This document shows positions 24,726-33,184 of a stretch of DNA of 64,000 nt, piece after piece. The notes under the pieces are model-generated. The model saw only the letters and a list, made by a program, of their open reading frames with translations, made no database searches and was not told the origin of the DNA. This stretch comes from an uncultured Lachnospiraceae bacterium (GTDB lineage Bacteria > Bacillota > Clostridia > Lachnospirales > Lachnospiraceae): assembly GCA_934317845.1 (NCBI GenBank), contig CAKRES010000013.1, positions 1 through 64,000 of the forward strand, written 5' to 3'. A program made the position numbers and the translations under genes. Each line of letters starts with the position of its first letter. Positions within the stretch are counted from its first letter, which is position 1.

Positions 24726-26081
24726 ATGAACCTAAGAAAGAATTGTGCCATTTTTCTTTCCAAAATGGCAAATCATATCTGTATCAGACTGGGGCGTCAG
24801 GGCGTGACATGGGCAGGCAAGATTGCTGCCACCATTTACCCTCCCATCCTGTCTGATCTCGCACAGGAAGTAAAAAAAGGAATTTTTGTAACCTGTGGAA
24901 CCAACGGAAAAACCACGACCAACAATATGTTGAGTGCCTTTTTAAGGAGCGAAGGTCAGCAGGTGATCTGTAACAGCACCGGATCGAATATGTTAAATGG
25001 TGTGATCTCTGCCTTTGTTCTGGCAACAAACAAAAGCGGACACATCGATGCCGACTATGCCTGTATTGAGGTAGACGAAGCATCAACTCTTCGTGTTTTT
25101 CCTTATTTTAAACCGGATTATATGGTACTTACCAATCTGTTCCGTGACCAGCTTGACCGCTACGGAGAGATCGATATCACGATCAATCTGTTGAAACAGG
25201 CTCTGGCAATGGCTCCGGACTGCAAGATCATCGTCAATGCTGATGATGTGTTGAGCACCAGTCTTGCAAAATCCTGTGGTCATCCGATGATCACCTACGG
25301 CATCAAGGAAACATGTGAAGAAAACGAAGCCTCCAAAACTGAAATCCGCGAAGGTCGGTTCTGTCAGATGTGTGGAGAAAAACTCACATACCGTTTTTAC
25401 CATTTCAGCCAATTGGGAGATTATTCCTGCCCAGGCTGCGGTTTCTCCCGTCCTAAGATCAGATTCAATGCAAAAGATATTTCTTTGGAAAATGGATTAT
25501 CCTTTTCTATAGAAGAAGCAGGAACACTCACACCGATCGATGCAAACTACCGTGGATTTTATAATATCTATAACATATTAGCAGCCTATGCAGCTGCACG
25601 CACTGCCGGATTTTCTCTTACGAAGATCGCACCGGTATTAAAAAACTTCAAACCGGAAAACGGACGCATGGAACAGTTCACTATCGCAGGAAAATCAGTA
25701 TTATTAAACCTTGCCAAAAATCCGGCAGGATTTAACCAGAATATTTCCGCAGTTATGGAGGACTCTTCTGAGAAGAATCTGATCGTTGTGATCAATGACA
25801 ATGCACAGGACGGACATGATATTTCATGGCTCTGGGATGTTGATTTTGAACGCTTTGCCGACGCAAATATCAAGCACATCATCGTGAGCGGTCTACGCGC
25901 CTACGACATGCAGCTTCGTTTCAAATACAGTGACATCGACTGTGAAGCGATGTTAAGCATTGAGGAAGCAATCCAGACAATGTTAAAGGATGAGGTATCC
26001 AATCTTTATATTCTGGTCAATTACACAGCTCTTTTCGGTACACGAAAACGTCTGAAACAGTTAGAGGAGGAGATGCACTAA
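24726..26081 (+). CDS. murT: Lipid II isoglutaminyl synthase, MurT subunit
   Basis: The Mur-ligase-like subunit of the enzyme that amidates the D-glutamate of lipid II to D-isoglutamine, using ATP and ammonia supplied by GatD. The ATP loop is FVTCGTNGKTTTNNM (about residue 57). A four-cysteine zinc ribbon, CQMC near residue 216 and CPGC near 236, interrupts the middle domain as is typical of MurT, and the C-terminal DUF1727 domain carries NPAGFNQNI and DNAQDGHDISWLWDVDFE. Length (451) is normal. The stop codon shares one base with the gatD start (TAATG), so the pair is coupled. Acts at the inner face of the membrane. Confidence 0.95.
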   Translation: MNLRKNCAIFLSKMANHICIRLGRQGVTWAGKIAATIYPPILSDLAQEVKKGIFVTCGTNGKTTTNNMLSAFLRSEGQQVICNSTGSNMLNGVISAFVLATNKSGHIDADYACIEVDEASTLRVFPYFKPDYMVLTNLFRDQLDRYGEIDITINLLKQALAMAPDCKIIVNADDVLSTSLAKSCGHPMITYGIKETCEENEASKTEIREGRFCQMCGEKLTYRFYHFSQLGDYSCPGCGFSRPKIRFNAKDISLENGLSFSIEEAGTLTPIDANYRGFYNIYNILAAYAAARTAGFSLTKIAPVLKNFKPENGRMEQFTIAGKSVLLNLAKNPAGFNQNISAVMEDSSEKNLIVVINDNAQDGHDISWLWDVDFERFADANIKHIIVSGLRAYDMQLRFKYSDIDCEAMLSIEEAIQTMLKDEVSNLYILVNYTALFGTRKRLKQLEEEMH

Positions 26082-26797
26082 TGGAACTTACAATTGGACA
26101 TTTATATCCTGATCTGTTAAATCTTTATGGAGATCGCGGTAATATCCGCTGCATGGTAAAACGTCTGAATTGGCGTGGCATTGATGCTCATGTGAAAGAA
26201 TTTCAGCTTCACGATCCAATTGATTTTAATTCATTGGACATCGTATTGTTAGGGGGTGGCTCTGACCGCGAGCAAAAGCTGGTCTGTGAGGAGCTTTCCC
26301 AGATCAGGGATGACTTTTTGCATTACGTAGAGGATGATGGCGTGGTGCTTGCCATCTGCGGCGGCTATCAGTTGCTCGGCTCCTATTACCAGATGGGAGA
26401 AGAAAAAATCCCAGGTCTATCTCTCGTTGATCTATATACGATCCAGAAAGAAGGACGTCTGATCGGAAATATCACGATTGAAAGTGACCTCTTTCCTATG
26501 CCGATCACCGGATTTGAAAATCACGGCGGACGCACCTACATCAACCAGAATACACCACTTGGCAAAGTAGTTCATGGATATGGTAATACGGAAGAACAGA
26601 GCTATGAAGGAGTACATTACAAAAATGTGATCGGAACTTACCTGCACGGTCCGCTTCTTCCTAAAAATCCAATGCTTTGTGACTATGTGTTACAAAAAGC
26701 ATTGGAACGAAAATACAAAAAAACGATCACCCTTGCTCCTCTTGATGATACCGAAGAGATACGGGCCAATCATTATGCGCAGGGACGTACCTATTGA
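26081..26797 (+). CDS. gatD: Lipid II isoglutaminyl synthase, GatD glutaminase subunit
   Basis: A CobB/CobQ-type class I glutamine amidotransferase that frees ammonia from glutamine and channels it to MurT. The nucleophile is Cys93 in LAICGGYQLLG and the catalytic histidine is His189 in GTYLHGPLLPKNP, both at positions expected for GatD. Length 238. The start codon overlaps the murT stop by one base, which fixes the stoichiometry and identity. The two genes form a complete unit ended by a strong terminator. Confidence 0.95.
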   Translation: MELTIGHLYPDLLNLYGDRGNIRCMVKRLNWRGIDAHVKEFQLHDPIDFNSLDIVLLGGGSDREQKLVCEELSQIRDDFLHYVEDDGVVLAICGGYQLLGSYYQMGEEKIPGLSLVDLYTIQKEGRLIGNITIESDLFPMPITGFENHGGRTYINQNTPLGKVVHGYGNTEEQSYEGVHYKNVIGTYLHGPLLPKNPMLCDYVLQKALERKYKKTITLAPLDDTEEIRANHYAQGRTY

Positions 26798-26926
26798 TTT
26801 ATAATTTGTGAAAAATATGTGTTTTTATATTTTTTTTACAATCGTTCACATTTCTTTCACAACAAGCCTTTATGATAATAATCGTAGAGTTTTTCATATA
26901 TTTGAATCCTCTCCCCCCTCAATGTA

Positions 26927-26953
26927 GGACAGGCATAATGCCTGTCCTTTTTC
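26927..26953 (+). terminator. Terminator of murT-gatD
   Basis: GGACAGGCA, loop TAA, TGCCTGTCC and then TTTTTC: a nine-base-pair perfect stem with a T-run. Confidence 0.9.
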
Positions 26954-26965
26954 TATGTTACACAC

Positions 26966-26994
26966 TTGATTTAAAGTGGTTTTAGGTATAGAAT
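26966..26994 (+). promoter_or_regulatory. Promoter of buk
   Basis: TTGATT, 17 bases, TAGAAT, directly after the gatD terminator and 43 bases before the start codon. Confidence 0.7.
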
Positions 26995-27037
26995 ATATAG
27001 TAATTATGTGCATATGCACAAAAAAAGGAGGACCATC

Positions 27038-28105
27038 ATGTCATACAAAATTTTAATTATCAATCCGGGTTCTACCTCTACAAAGATCGGTGTTTACGAA
27101 GACGAAACACAGGTAATGGAGGAAACCTTACGTCACTCTACAGAAGAGATTGCACAGTATGCAACCATCTACGATCAGAAAGACTTCCGTAAAGAAGTGA
27201 TCCTCTCTGTTTTGAAAGAGAAAAACGTAGATTTAAATAGCATTGACGTTGTTGTTGGACGCGGCGGTTTATTAAAGCCAATTCCGGGCGGTACATATGC
27301 CACTACTCCAGCATTATTAGAAGACTTAAAGATTGGAAAGCAGGGACAGCACGCTTCTAATTTAGGTGGTATTTTGGCATCTGAGATTGCAGCAGAGATC
27401 AACGTTCCATCCTACATTGTAGATCCTGTTGTTGTAGATGAATTATCTGACGTTGCACGTCTTTCCGGTCATCCAAAAATGCCTCGGATCTCTATTTTCC
27501 ATGCATTAAACCAGAAGGCTGTTGCCAAACGTTATGCAAAGGAAGTTGGTAAAGCTTATGAGGATCTGAACCTGATCGTTGTACATATGGGTGGCGGTGT
27601 ATCAGTCGGTGCACATGACCACGGTAAAGTAGTGGATGTTGCTAATGCCTTAGACGGTGATGGTCCATTCTCTCCAGAGCGTTCCGGTGGTCTTCCATCT
27701 GGTGCCTTAATGAAGATCTGCTTCAGCGGAGAATACACACAGGCAGAGGTTGGCAAAATGATCAACGGAAACGGTGGTTTCAATGCTTATGTTGGAAGCA
27801 ACGATATGCGTGACGTTATGAAGATGAAACAGGAAGGTGATCAGACTGCTGCTGCTGTAATTGATGCATTCCATTACCAGTTAGAGAAAGAGATCGGTGC
27901 TATGGCTGTTGTATTAGGTGGTAAGGTAGATCAGATCATCTTAACCGGTGGTATCGCATACAACCAGTTCACACAGGAAGAAATGACAAAGGCAGTAGAG
28001 TGGATCGCTCCTGTTACTCTTTATCCTGGTGAGGATGAGCTTTTAGCATTAGCGCAGGGTGCACTTCGTGTTATGAACGGTGAAGAAAAGGCAATGGAAT
28101 ACTAA
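27038..28105 (+). CDS. buk: Butyrate kinase
   Basis: Converts butyryl phosphate and ADP to butyrate and ATP, the last, energy-yielding step of one butyrate route. It belongs to the acetate/butyrate kinase family: ILIINPGSTSTKIGVYEDE at the N-terminus, VVHMGGGVSVGAHDHGK near residue 180 and ILTGGIAYNQ near residue 300 are the nucleotide-binding elements of the sugar-kinase/actin fold. The frame opens at 27008, but AAGGAGG precedes the ATG at 27038, giving 355 residues, normal for the family. It is a single gene between two terminators. Its usual partner phosphotransbutyrylase (ptb) is not adjacent or anywhere in the window. Confidence 0.95.
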   Translation: MSYKILIINPGSTSTKIGVYEDETQVMEETLRHSTEEIAQYATIYDQKDFRKEVILSVLKEKNVDLNSIDVVVGRGGLLKPIPGGTYATTPALLEDLKIGKQGQHASNLGGILASEIAAEINVPSYIVDPVVVDELSDVARLSGHPKMPRISIFHALNQKAVAKRYAKEVGKAYEDLNLIVVHMGGGVSVGAHDHGKVVDVANALDGDGPFSPERSGGLPSGALMKICFSGEYTQAEVGKMINGNGGFNAYVGSNDMRDVMKMKQEGDQTAAAVIDAFHYQLEKEIGAMAVVLGGKVDQIILTGGIAYNQFTQEEMTKAVEWIAPVTLYPGEDELLALAQGALRVMNGEEKAMEY

Positions 28106-28124
28106 TTTTAATATTATTTTATAG

Positions 28125-28155
28125 AAAAACGGCTGTTATGCCGTTTTTCTTATTT
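28125..28155 (+). terminator. Terminator of buk
   Basis: AAAAACGGC, loop TGTTAT, GCCGTTTTT followed by further T residues. Confidence 0.85.
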
Positions 28156-28173
28156 TTTATGATGCAAAACAAC

Positions 28174-28212
28174 AAAAAAAGGAGCTGGTGTCATGTACCA
28201 ACTCCTTTTATT
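28174..28212 (-). terminator. Terminator of the butyrate operon
   Basis: Minus strand AAAGGAG, TGGT, loop, ACCA, CTCCTTT and a T-run; one mismatch in an 11-pair stem, 40 bases after etfA. Confidence 0.85.
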
Positions 28213-28251
28213 ATTATGTCTAAAGTTGTTCTGCCTCTTTATGCGGGTCAA

Positions 28252-29313
28252 TTATTTGTTAGCAATTGCATCTTTGATGCCCTGTGTTAACAATGGAACG
28301 ATCTTATTCAGATCACCTACGATACCGTAATCAGCTACGTCAAAGATTGGAGCATCTTCGTCTTTGTTGATTGCGATGATCAGATCAGACTCTTCCATAC
28401 CTGCAACGTGCTGGATTGCTCCGGAAATACCGATTGCAAAATATACGTTAGGACGTACAGTCTTACCTGTCTGACCTACCTGAAGCTCTTTTGGCTTCCA
28501 GCCGGAATCTACAACGGCACGAGAACATGAAACCTGTCCACCGATTGCCTCTGCAAGATCATCTAAAAGCTTGAAGTTCTCAGCAGATCCAACACCACGA
28601 CCACCGGAAACTAAGATCTTAGCATCCATAATGTCTTTGATGTTTGATACAGCCTTGGAGATCTCAAGAATCTCAACATATTTGTTATTTGGAGTAAATC
28701 CAGGATTGTACTCGATCACTTCTGCCTTAGCGTTAGGATTCTTCTCTAATTTCTGCATAACACCAGGACGTACTGTAGCCATCTGAGGACGGTTATCCGG
28801 GCAAGCGATCGTAGCGATCGTATTTCCACCGAATGCAGGACGTGTCATCAATAACTGATTGTGTTTCTGCTCTTTTCCAGGAATTGGATTGATTGGGAAA
28901 TCGCCAATCTCTAATAATGTACAGTCAGCAGTTAAACCAGTTGCTACACGAGCGGATACTGTAGGACCTAAGTCACGACCGATCGCGGTAGCACCAACTA
29001 ACATGATCTCTGGCTTGTACTCATTGATTACAGATGCTAATGCGTGTGCATATGGCTCTGTTCTATAGTTCTTTAATTCAGGATCGTCTACAACGATTAC
29101 TTTATCAGCACCATAAGCTGCTAACTCATCTACAAGACCTTTTACTTCAGATCCGATCAATACAGCAGTTACGTCTGTGCCTAACTTCTCAGCAAGTCTC
29201 TTACCTTCACCGATCAGCTCGAAAGAGATATTGCTTAACTCATTGTCTACCTGCTGTGCAAAGACATATACGCCTTTGTACTGTGCAATTTCTTCTGCGT
29301 TCATTGCGCCCAT
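28252..29313 (-). CDS. etfA: Electron transfer flavoprotein alpha subunit
   Basis: The FAD-binding alpha subunit of the electron transfer flavoprotein that works with butyryl-CoA dehydrogenase. The C-terminal FAD domain is evident in VSGGRGVGSAENFKLLDDLA, CSRAVVDSGW and GQTGKTVRPNVYFAIGISGA. In Clostridial butyrate producers the Bcd-EtfAB complex bifurcates electrons from NADH to crotonyl-CoA and ferredoxin; that is known for the family, inferred here. The start is moved to the ATG at 29313, six bases after AGAGGTG. It is the last gene of the thl operon, 17 bases after etfB and before a terminator. Confidence 0.96.
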   Translation of the reverse strand: MGAMNAEEIAQYKGVYVFAQQVDNELSNISFELIGEGKRLAEKLGTDVTAVLIGSEVKGLVDELAAYGADKVIVVDDPELKNYRTEPYAHALASVINEYKPEIMLVGATAIGRDLGPTVSARVATGLTADCTLLEIGDFPINPIPGKEQKHNQLLMTRPAFGGNTIATIACPDNRPQMATVRPGVMQKLEKNPNAKAEVIEYNPGFTPNNKYVEILEISKAVSNIKDIMDAKILVSGGRGVGSAENFKLLDDLAEAIGGQVSCSRAVVDSGWKPKELQVGQTGKTVRPNVYFAIGISGAIQHVAGMEESDLIIAINKDEDAPIFDVADYGIVGDLNKIVPLLTQGIKDAIANK

Positions 29314-29330
29314 TTTATTCACCTCTTTAA

Positions 29331-30116
29331 TTAGATAATGTGCTTACTTGTTAATGCATCTACGATAATCTTAGCAGCCTCGTCTGGAGAATCTGGAACG
29401 AATTTCTCACCAGCACCCTTACGAACTTTATCAGAAGCCTTAGCGATCTTTGTAGGAGAACCATTCAAACCTAAGTTGCTGTCATCTACATCTTTCAGAT
29501 CAGCTCTGCCCCATGTAGTGATCTCTGCATCACATGCATCAAAGATTCCACCCGGAGTCATGTAACGAGGATCATTTAACTCTGCTAATGCAGTGATCAG
29601 GCAAGGTGTCTTAACCTTTAACATATGATATCCATCATCATACTGACGTTTTACAACAACGCTGTCACCATCTACCTTGATCTCCTGTGCATAAGAGATT
29701 ACAGGAAGTCCTAAATGCTCAGCAATCTGAGGTCCAACCTGTGCGGTATCACCATCAATAGCCTGACGGCCTGTGATGATAATATCATAATCAATATTTC
29801 TTAATGCACCTGCAATTGTAGTAGAAGTAGCCCAAGTATCTGCACCACCTAATACACGGTCTGTTACAAGGATACCATTATCAGCACCCATAGCCATAGC
29901 CTCACGCAGAACATCTGCAGCCTTTGGAAGACCCATGGTCAATACGGTAACTTCTGCACCGAACTCATCTTTTAATCTTAATGCTGCCTCTAAACCAGCT
30001 TTGTCATCCGGATTCATAATTGTAAGCATAGCAGCTCTATTTAATGTACCATCTGGGTTAAACTGTACGCCACCCTTAGTATCTGGCACCTGTTTTACAC
30101 AAACAACGACTTTCAC
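29331..30116 (-). CDS. etfB: Electron transfer flavoprotein beta subunit
   Basis: The beta subunit pairing with EtfA; in bifurcating ETFs it carries the second FAD that splits the electrons from NADH. Family landmarks are VVCVKQVPDTKGGVQFNPDG at the N-terminus, MNPDDKAGLEAALRLKDEFG and the signature block IITGRQAIDGDTAQVGPQIA with GLPVISYAQEI. Length 261 is typical. It lies between bcd and etfA with short gaps (17 bases on each side), preceded by an AGGAGG ribosome site. Order bcd-etfB-etfA is the standard one. Confidence 0.96.
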   Translation of the reverse strand: MKVVVCVKQVPDTKGGVQFNPDGTLNRAAMLTIMNPDDKAGLEAALRLKDEFGAEVTVLTMGLPKAADVLREAMAMGADNGILVTDRVLGGADTWATSTTIAGALRNIDYDIIITGRQAIDGDTAQVGPQIAEHLGLPVISYAQEIKVDGDSVVVKRQYDDGYHMLKVKTPCLITALAELNDPRYMTPGGIFDACDAEITTWGRADLKDVDDSNLGLNGSPTKIAKASDKVRKGAGEKFVPDSPDEAAKIIVDALTSKHII

Positions 30117-30133
30117 GATACGTACCTCCTAAA

Positions 30134-31300
30134 TTATTTTAAAATGTTTGCTGAAATTACCATACGCTGAACCTCTGAAGTTCCCTCGTAAATCTCAGTA
30201 ATCTTAGCATCACGCATCATACGCTCAACATCATACTCTTTGATGTATCCGTAACCACCGTGTAACTGTACACACTTCGTTGTAACTTCCATAGCAACCT
30301 CTGCTGCGCAAAGTTTTGCCATAGCAGCCTCTACAGAGTAAGAAACCTTCGCACCATTCTGGTACTCACCCTTCTTACAAGCAGCTTTGTATACTAACAT
30401 CTTAGCAGCTTCAATCTTAGTTGCTAAGTCAGCTAAAACAAACTGTGTATTCTGGAACTGTGCAATAGAACGACCAAACTGCTTACGCTCTTTTACATAG
30501 TTTACTGTTGTCTCTAATGCACCCTCAGCAATACCAAGAGCCTGAGCAGCGATACCGATACGACCACCATCCAGTGTGTGCATAGCAATACCAAATCCTT
30601 TACCCTTCTGTCCTAATAAGTTCTCCTTAGGGATACGACAGTCAGTAAAGATCAGCTCATAAGTAGAAGAACCACAGATACCCATCTTGTTCTCCTTGGT
30701 TCCGAATGTGAAGCCTGGAGTATCTTTCTCTACGATAAATGCAGAGATCTCTTTCTGCATACGTCCACGTTTCTCAATCTTACCGGTTACAGCGATCACG
30801 ATATAAACATCTGCTTCTTTACCATTAGTGATGAAGCACTTAGATCCGTTCAGTACCCACTCGTCGCCATCTAAAACAGCCTTTGTCTGCTGTCCCTGTG
30901 CGTCAGTACCAGCACCTGGCTCAGTCAGACCAAATGCACCTAACTTCTTACCGGAAGCTAAATCTGGTAAATATTTCTCTTTCTGCTCCTTGGTACCAAA
31001 TGTCTGAATTGGATCGATGCAAAGAGAGGTATGTGCAGATACAATAACACCAGTTGTACCGCAAACCTTTGATAACTCCTCTACACACATAGCGTATGTT
31101 AAAGGATCACAACCCTGTCCACCAAACTCTTTTGGTACAGGAATACCCATAAATCCAGCTTTTGCCATCTTCTCAACAGTCTCTCTTGGGAATCTATGCT
31201 CCTCATCGATTTCCTGAGCAAGTGGCTTAACTTCGTTCTCAGCGAACTCTCTGAAAAGAGTCTGTGCCATTTCATGTTTCTTACTTAAAGTGAAATCCAT
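30134..31300 (-). CDS. bcd: Butyryl-CoA dehydrogenase
   Basis: Reduces crotonyl-CoA to butyryl-CoA with electrons from EtfAB. A 388-residue acyl-CoA dehydrogenase with the two family signatures, GAFGLTEPGAGTDAQGQQT (about residues 123-141) and the C-terminal MRDAKITEIYEGTSEVQRM, whose glutamate in YEGTSE is the catalytic base. QLHGGYGYIKEYDVERM is also typical of short-chain dehydrogenases. GGAGG precedes the start. It follows hbd after a 64-base gap and leads into etfB. Position in a full butyrate operon makes butyryl-CoA the expected product. Confidence 0.97.
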   Translation of the reverse strand: MDFTLSKKHEMAQTLFREFAENEVKPLAQEIDEEHRFPRETVEKMAKAGFMGIPVPKEFGGQGCDPLTYAMCVEELSKVCGTTGVIVSAHTSLCIDPIQTFGTKEQKEKYLPDLASGKKLGAFGLTEPGAGTDAQGQQTKAVLDGDEWVLNGSKCFITNGKEADVYIVIAVTGKIEKRGRMQKEISAFIVEKDTPGFTFGTKENKMGICGSSTYELIFTDCRIPKENLLGQKGKGFGIAMHTLDGGRIGIAAQALGIAEGALETTVNYVKERKQFGRSIAQFQNTQFVLADLATKIEAAKMLVYKAACKKGEYQNGAKVSYSVEAAMAKLCAAEVAMEVTTKCVQLHGGYGYIKEYDVERMMRDAKITEIYEGTSEVQRMVISANILK

Positions 31301-31364
31301 TTTGTATATTTCCTCCTATAAAAATGATATTGGATCAAATCCTTATCAATCCACCTGATCTCAA

Positions 31365-32237
31365 TTACTGAGCATCTACTGGTGTCTTTGTGCGGTCAGC
31401 ATTGTATACATAGAAACCTTTACCGCTCTTGCAGCCTAAGTTACCACCACGAACCATCTTGCGGATCAATGGACATGCACGATACTTGCTGTCGCCAGTC
31501 TCTGCATATAATACATCCATAATAGCCAGACAGATATCAAGACCAACGAAATCACCTAACTCTAAAGGTCCCATTGGATGATTTGCACCAAGTTTCATAG
31601 CAGCATCGATACCGGCTATGTCAGAAACACCTTCCATCTTGATGAAAGCAGCTTCGTTGATCATTGGGATCAAAATACGGTTTACTACGAAACCAGCAGC
31701 TTCATTTACCTGAACAGGAGTCTTGCCAATCTCTTTTGCGATTGCAACGATCTTGTCTACTGTCTCCTGAGGAGTGTTCACACCAGCGATAACCTCAACT
31801 AATTTCATACGGTCAGCAGGGTTAAAGAAGTGCATACCGATCATAGGACGTGTTAAACCGTTACCGATCTCTGTGATAGAAAGACTGGATGTATTAGAAG
31901 CAAAAACACACTCTGGCTTACAGATCTTATCTAACTCACCAAATGTATCTTTCTTCACTTTCATATCCTCAAATGCAGCCTCTACAACTAAGTCACAGTC
32001 TGCACAAAGGTCTTCCTTCAAACCAGTTGTAATACTGTTAAGAATTCCGTCAACCTTCTCCTGAGTCATCTTTCCTTTTTCTACAAGTCTTGCATAACCT
32101 TTTGCAATCTTGTCCTTTCCACCGTCAGCCCACTCCTGCTTGATATCGCAGAGTGCAACTTCGTAGCCATCAACCATAGCAAATGCTTTCGCAATACCCT
32201 GGCCCATAGTACCTGCGCCAATTACGCCTACCTTCAT
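31365..32237 (-). CDS. hbd: 3-hydroxybutyryl-CoA dehydrogenase
   Basis: Reduces acetoacetyl-CoA to (S)-3-hydroxybutyryl-CoA with NAD(P)H. The N-terminal Rossmann motif is VGVIGAGTMGQGIAKAFA; the catalytic histidine lies in MIGMHFFNPADRMKLVEVI and the helper glutamate in ASNTSSLSITEIG context; the C-terminal domain has NEAAGFVVNRILIPMINEAA and GANHPMGPLELGDFVGLD. Length 290 is typical for the Clostridial enzyme, which is a stand-alone single-function form. It is the third gene of the operon, 97 bases after crt with a hairpin in that gap. Confidence 0.97.
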   Translation of the reverse strand: MKVGVIGAGTMGQGIAKAFAMVDGYEVALCDIKQEWADGGKDKIAKGYARLVEKGKMTQEKVDGILNSITTGLKEDLCADCDLVVEAAFEDMKVKKDTFGELDKICKPECVFASNTSSLSITEIGNGLTRPMIGMHFFNPADRMKLVEVIAGVNTPQETVDKIVAIAKEIGKTPVQVNEAAGFVVNRILIPMINEAAFIKMEGVSDIAGIDAAMKLGANHPMGPLELGDFVGLDICLAIMDVLYAETGDSKYRACPLIRKMVRGGNLGCKSGKGFYVYNADRTKTPVDAQ

Positions 32238-32274
32238 GTTTTCATCCTCCTATTTTTTATTTTGTAAATTTCAC

Positions 32275-32310
32275 ACACAGGAGGGATACGTGGATATCCC
32301 TTCCTCTGTG
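32275..32310 (-). other. Intercistronic hairpin between crt and hbd
   Basis: An imperfect inverted repeat, CACAGGAGGGATA against TATCCCTTCCTCTGTG, lies in the gap. No T-run follows on the minus strand, so it is more likely an RNA stability or processing element than a full terminator. Confidence 0.5.
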
Positions 32311-32334
32311 ATAAAATCAACGTAACACAAACAA

Positions 32335-33123
32335 TTATTTGTTCTTAAAGTCTACGACTTTTACTTTCTGCTCTTTTGGAGCTAAGAAATTGCCCATTCC
32401 GGCCTTCTGGTCTTCTGTCTCGAAACAGTCACCGAATAATTTCTCCTCGATCACGATAGCCTGATCCATATCTACCTGAAGTCCGTCATTGATTGCCTTT
32501 TTGCAGTTTCTGACTGCGATCGGAGCCTGCTTTGCAATGCCCTGTGCTAATTTCTTAGCAGCATCTAAAAGCTCCTCTAATGGGTATACGGCATTGACTA
32601 AACCAATGCGGTATGCCTCGTCTGCTTTAATGTTGCGAGCCGTGTAGATCATCTGCTTTGCCATACCGGCACCTACCAAACGAGCCAGTCTCTGTGTTCC
32701 GCCAAATCCAGGGGTAATACCAAGACCAACCTCAGGCTGACCAAATACAGCGTTCTCTGAACAGATGCGGATATCACAGCTCATGCTGATCTCACATCCA
32801 CCACCGAGTGCAAAACCATTCACTGCAACGATTACTGGAATTGGGAATGTTTCGATCTTACGGAATACATCATTTCCCTTTTTACCAAATGCCTCTCCTT
32901 CTGCTTTGGTAAGAGTAGACATCTCTCCAATATCTGCTCCGGCAACAAAAGATTTCTCTCCGGCACCAGTTAAGATCAATGCTCTGGTCGCATCTAAATC
33001 TACGGCATCTAAAGTCTCATTTAACTCATCTAATACCTGTGAGTTTAATGCGTTTAATGCTTTTGGACGATTGATGGTAATCACACCTACAAAACCATCC
33101 TGCTCATATGTGATAAATTCCAT
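32335..33123 (-). CDS. crt: 3-hydroxybutyryl-CoA dehydratase (crotonase)
   Basis: Dehydrates 3-hydroxybutyryl-CoA to crotonyl-CoA. A 262-residue enoyl-CoA hydratase: ITINRPKALNALNSQVLDEL at the N-terminus, the CoA oxyanion pocket in SFVAGADIGEM and FALGGGCEISMSCDIRI, and PEVGLGITPGFGGTQRLARL with the conserved catalytic glutamates of the family. AAAGGAG is placed before the start. It is second in the operon, 61 bases after thl across a hairpin. The assignment rests on family plus operon context. Confidence 0.96.
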   Translation of the reverse strand: MEFITYEQDGFVGVITINRPKALNALNSQVLDELNETLDAVDLDATRALILTGAGEKSFVAGADIGEMSTLTKAEGEAFGKKGNDVFRKIETFPIPVIVAVNGFALGGGCEISMSCDIRICSENAVFGQPEVGLGITPGFGGTQRLARLVGAGMAKQMIYTARNIKADEAYRIGLVNAVYPLEELLDAAKKLAQGIAKQAPIAVRNCKKAINDGLQVDMDQAIVIEEKLFGDCFETEDQKAGMGNFLAPKEQKVKVVDFKNK

Positions 33124-33146
33124 GATATTCTCCTTTTACATAAATT

Positions 33147-33171
33147 CATCTGCGGAAAGATCCCGCAGATG
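33147..33171 (-). other. Intercistronic hairpin between thl and crt
   Basis: A perfect nine-base-pair stem, CATCTGCGG and CCGCAGATG, with a seven-base loop. No T-run follows, so it may tune the relative amounts of thl and crt message rather than end transcription. Confidence 0.6.
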
Positions 33172-33184
33172 AAAAACTTCCCAA

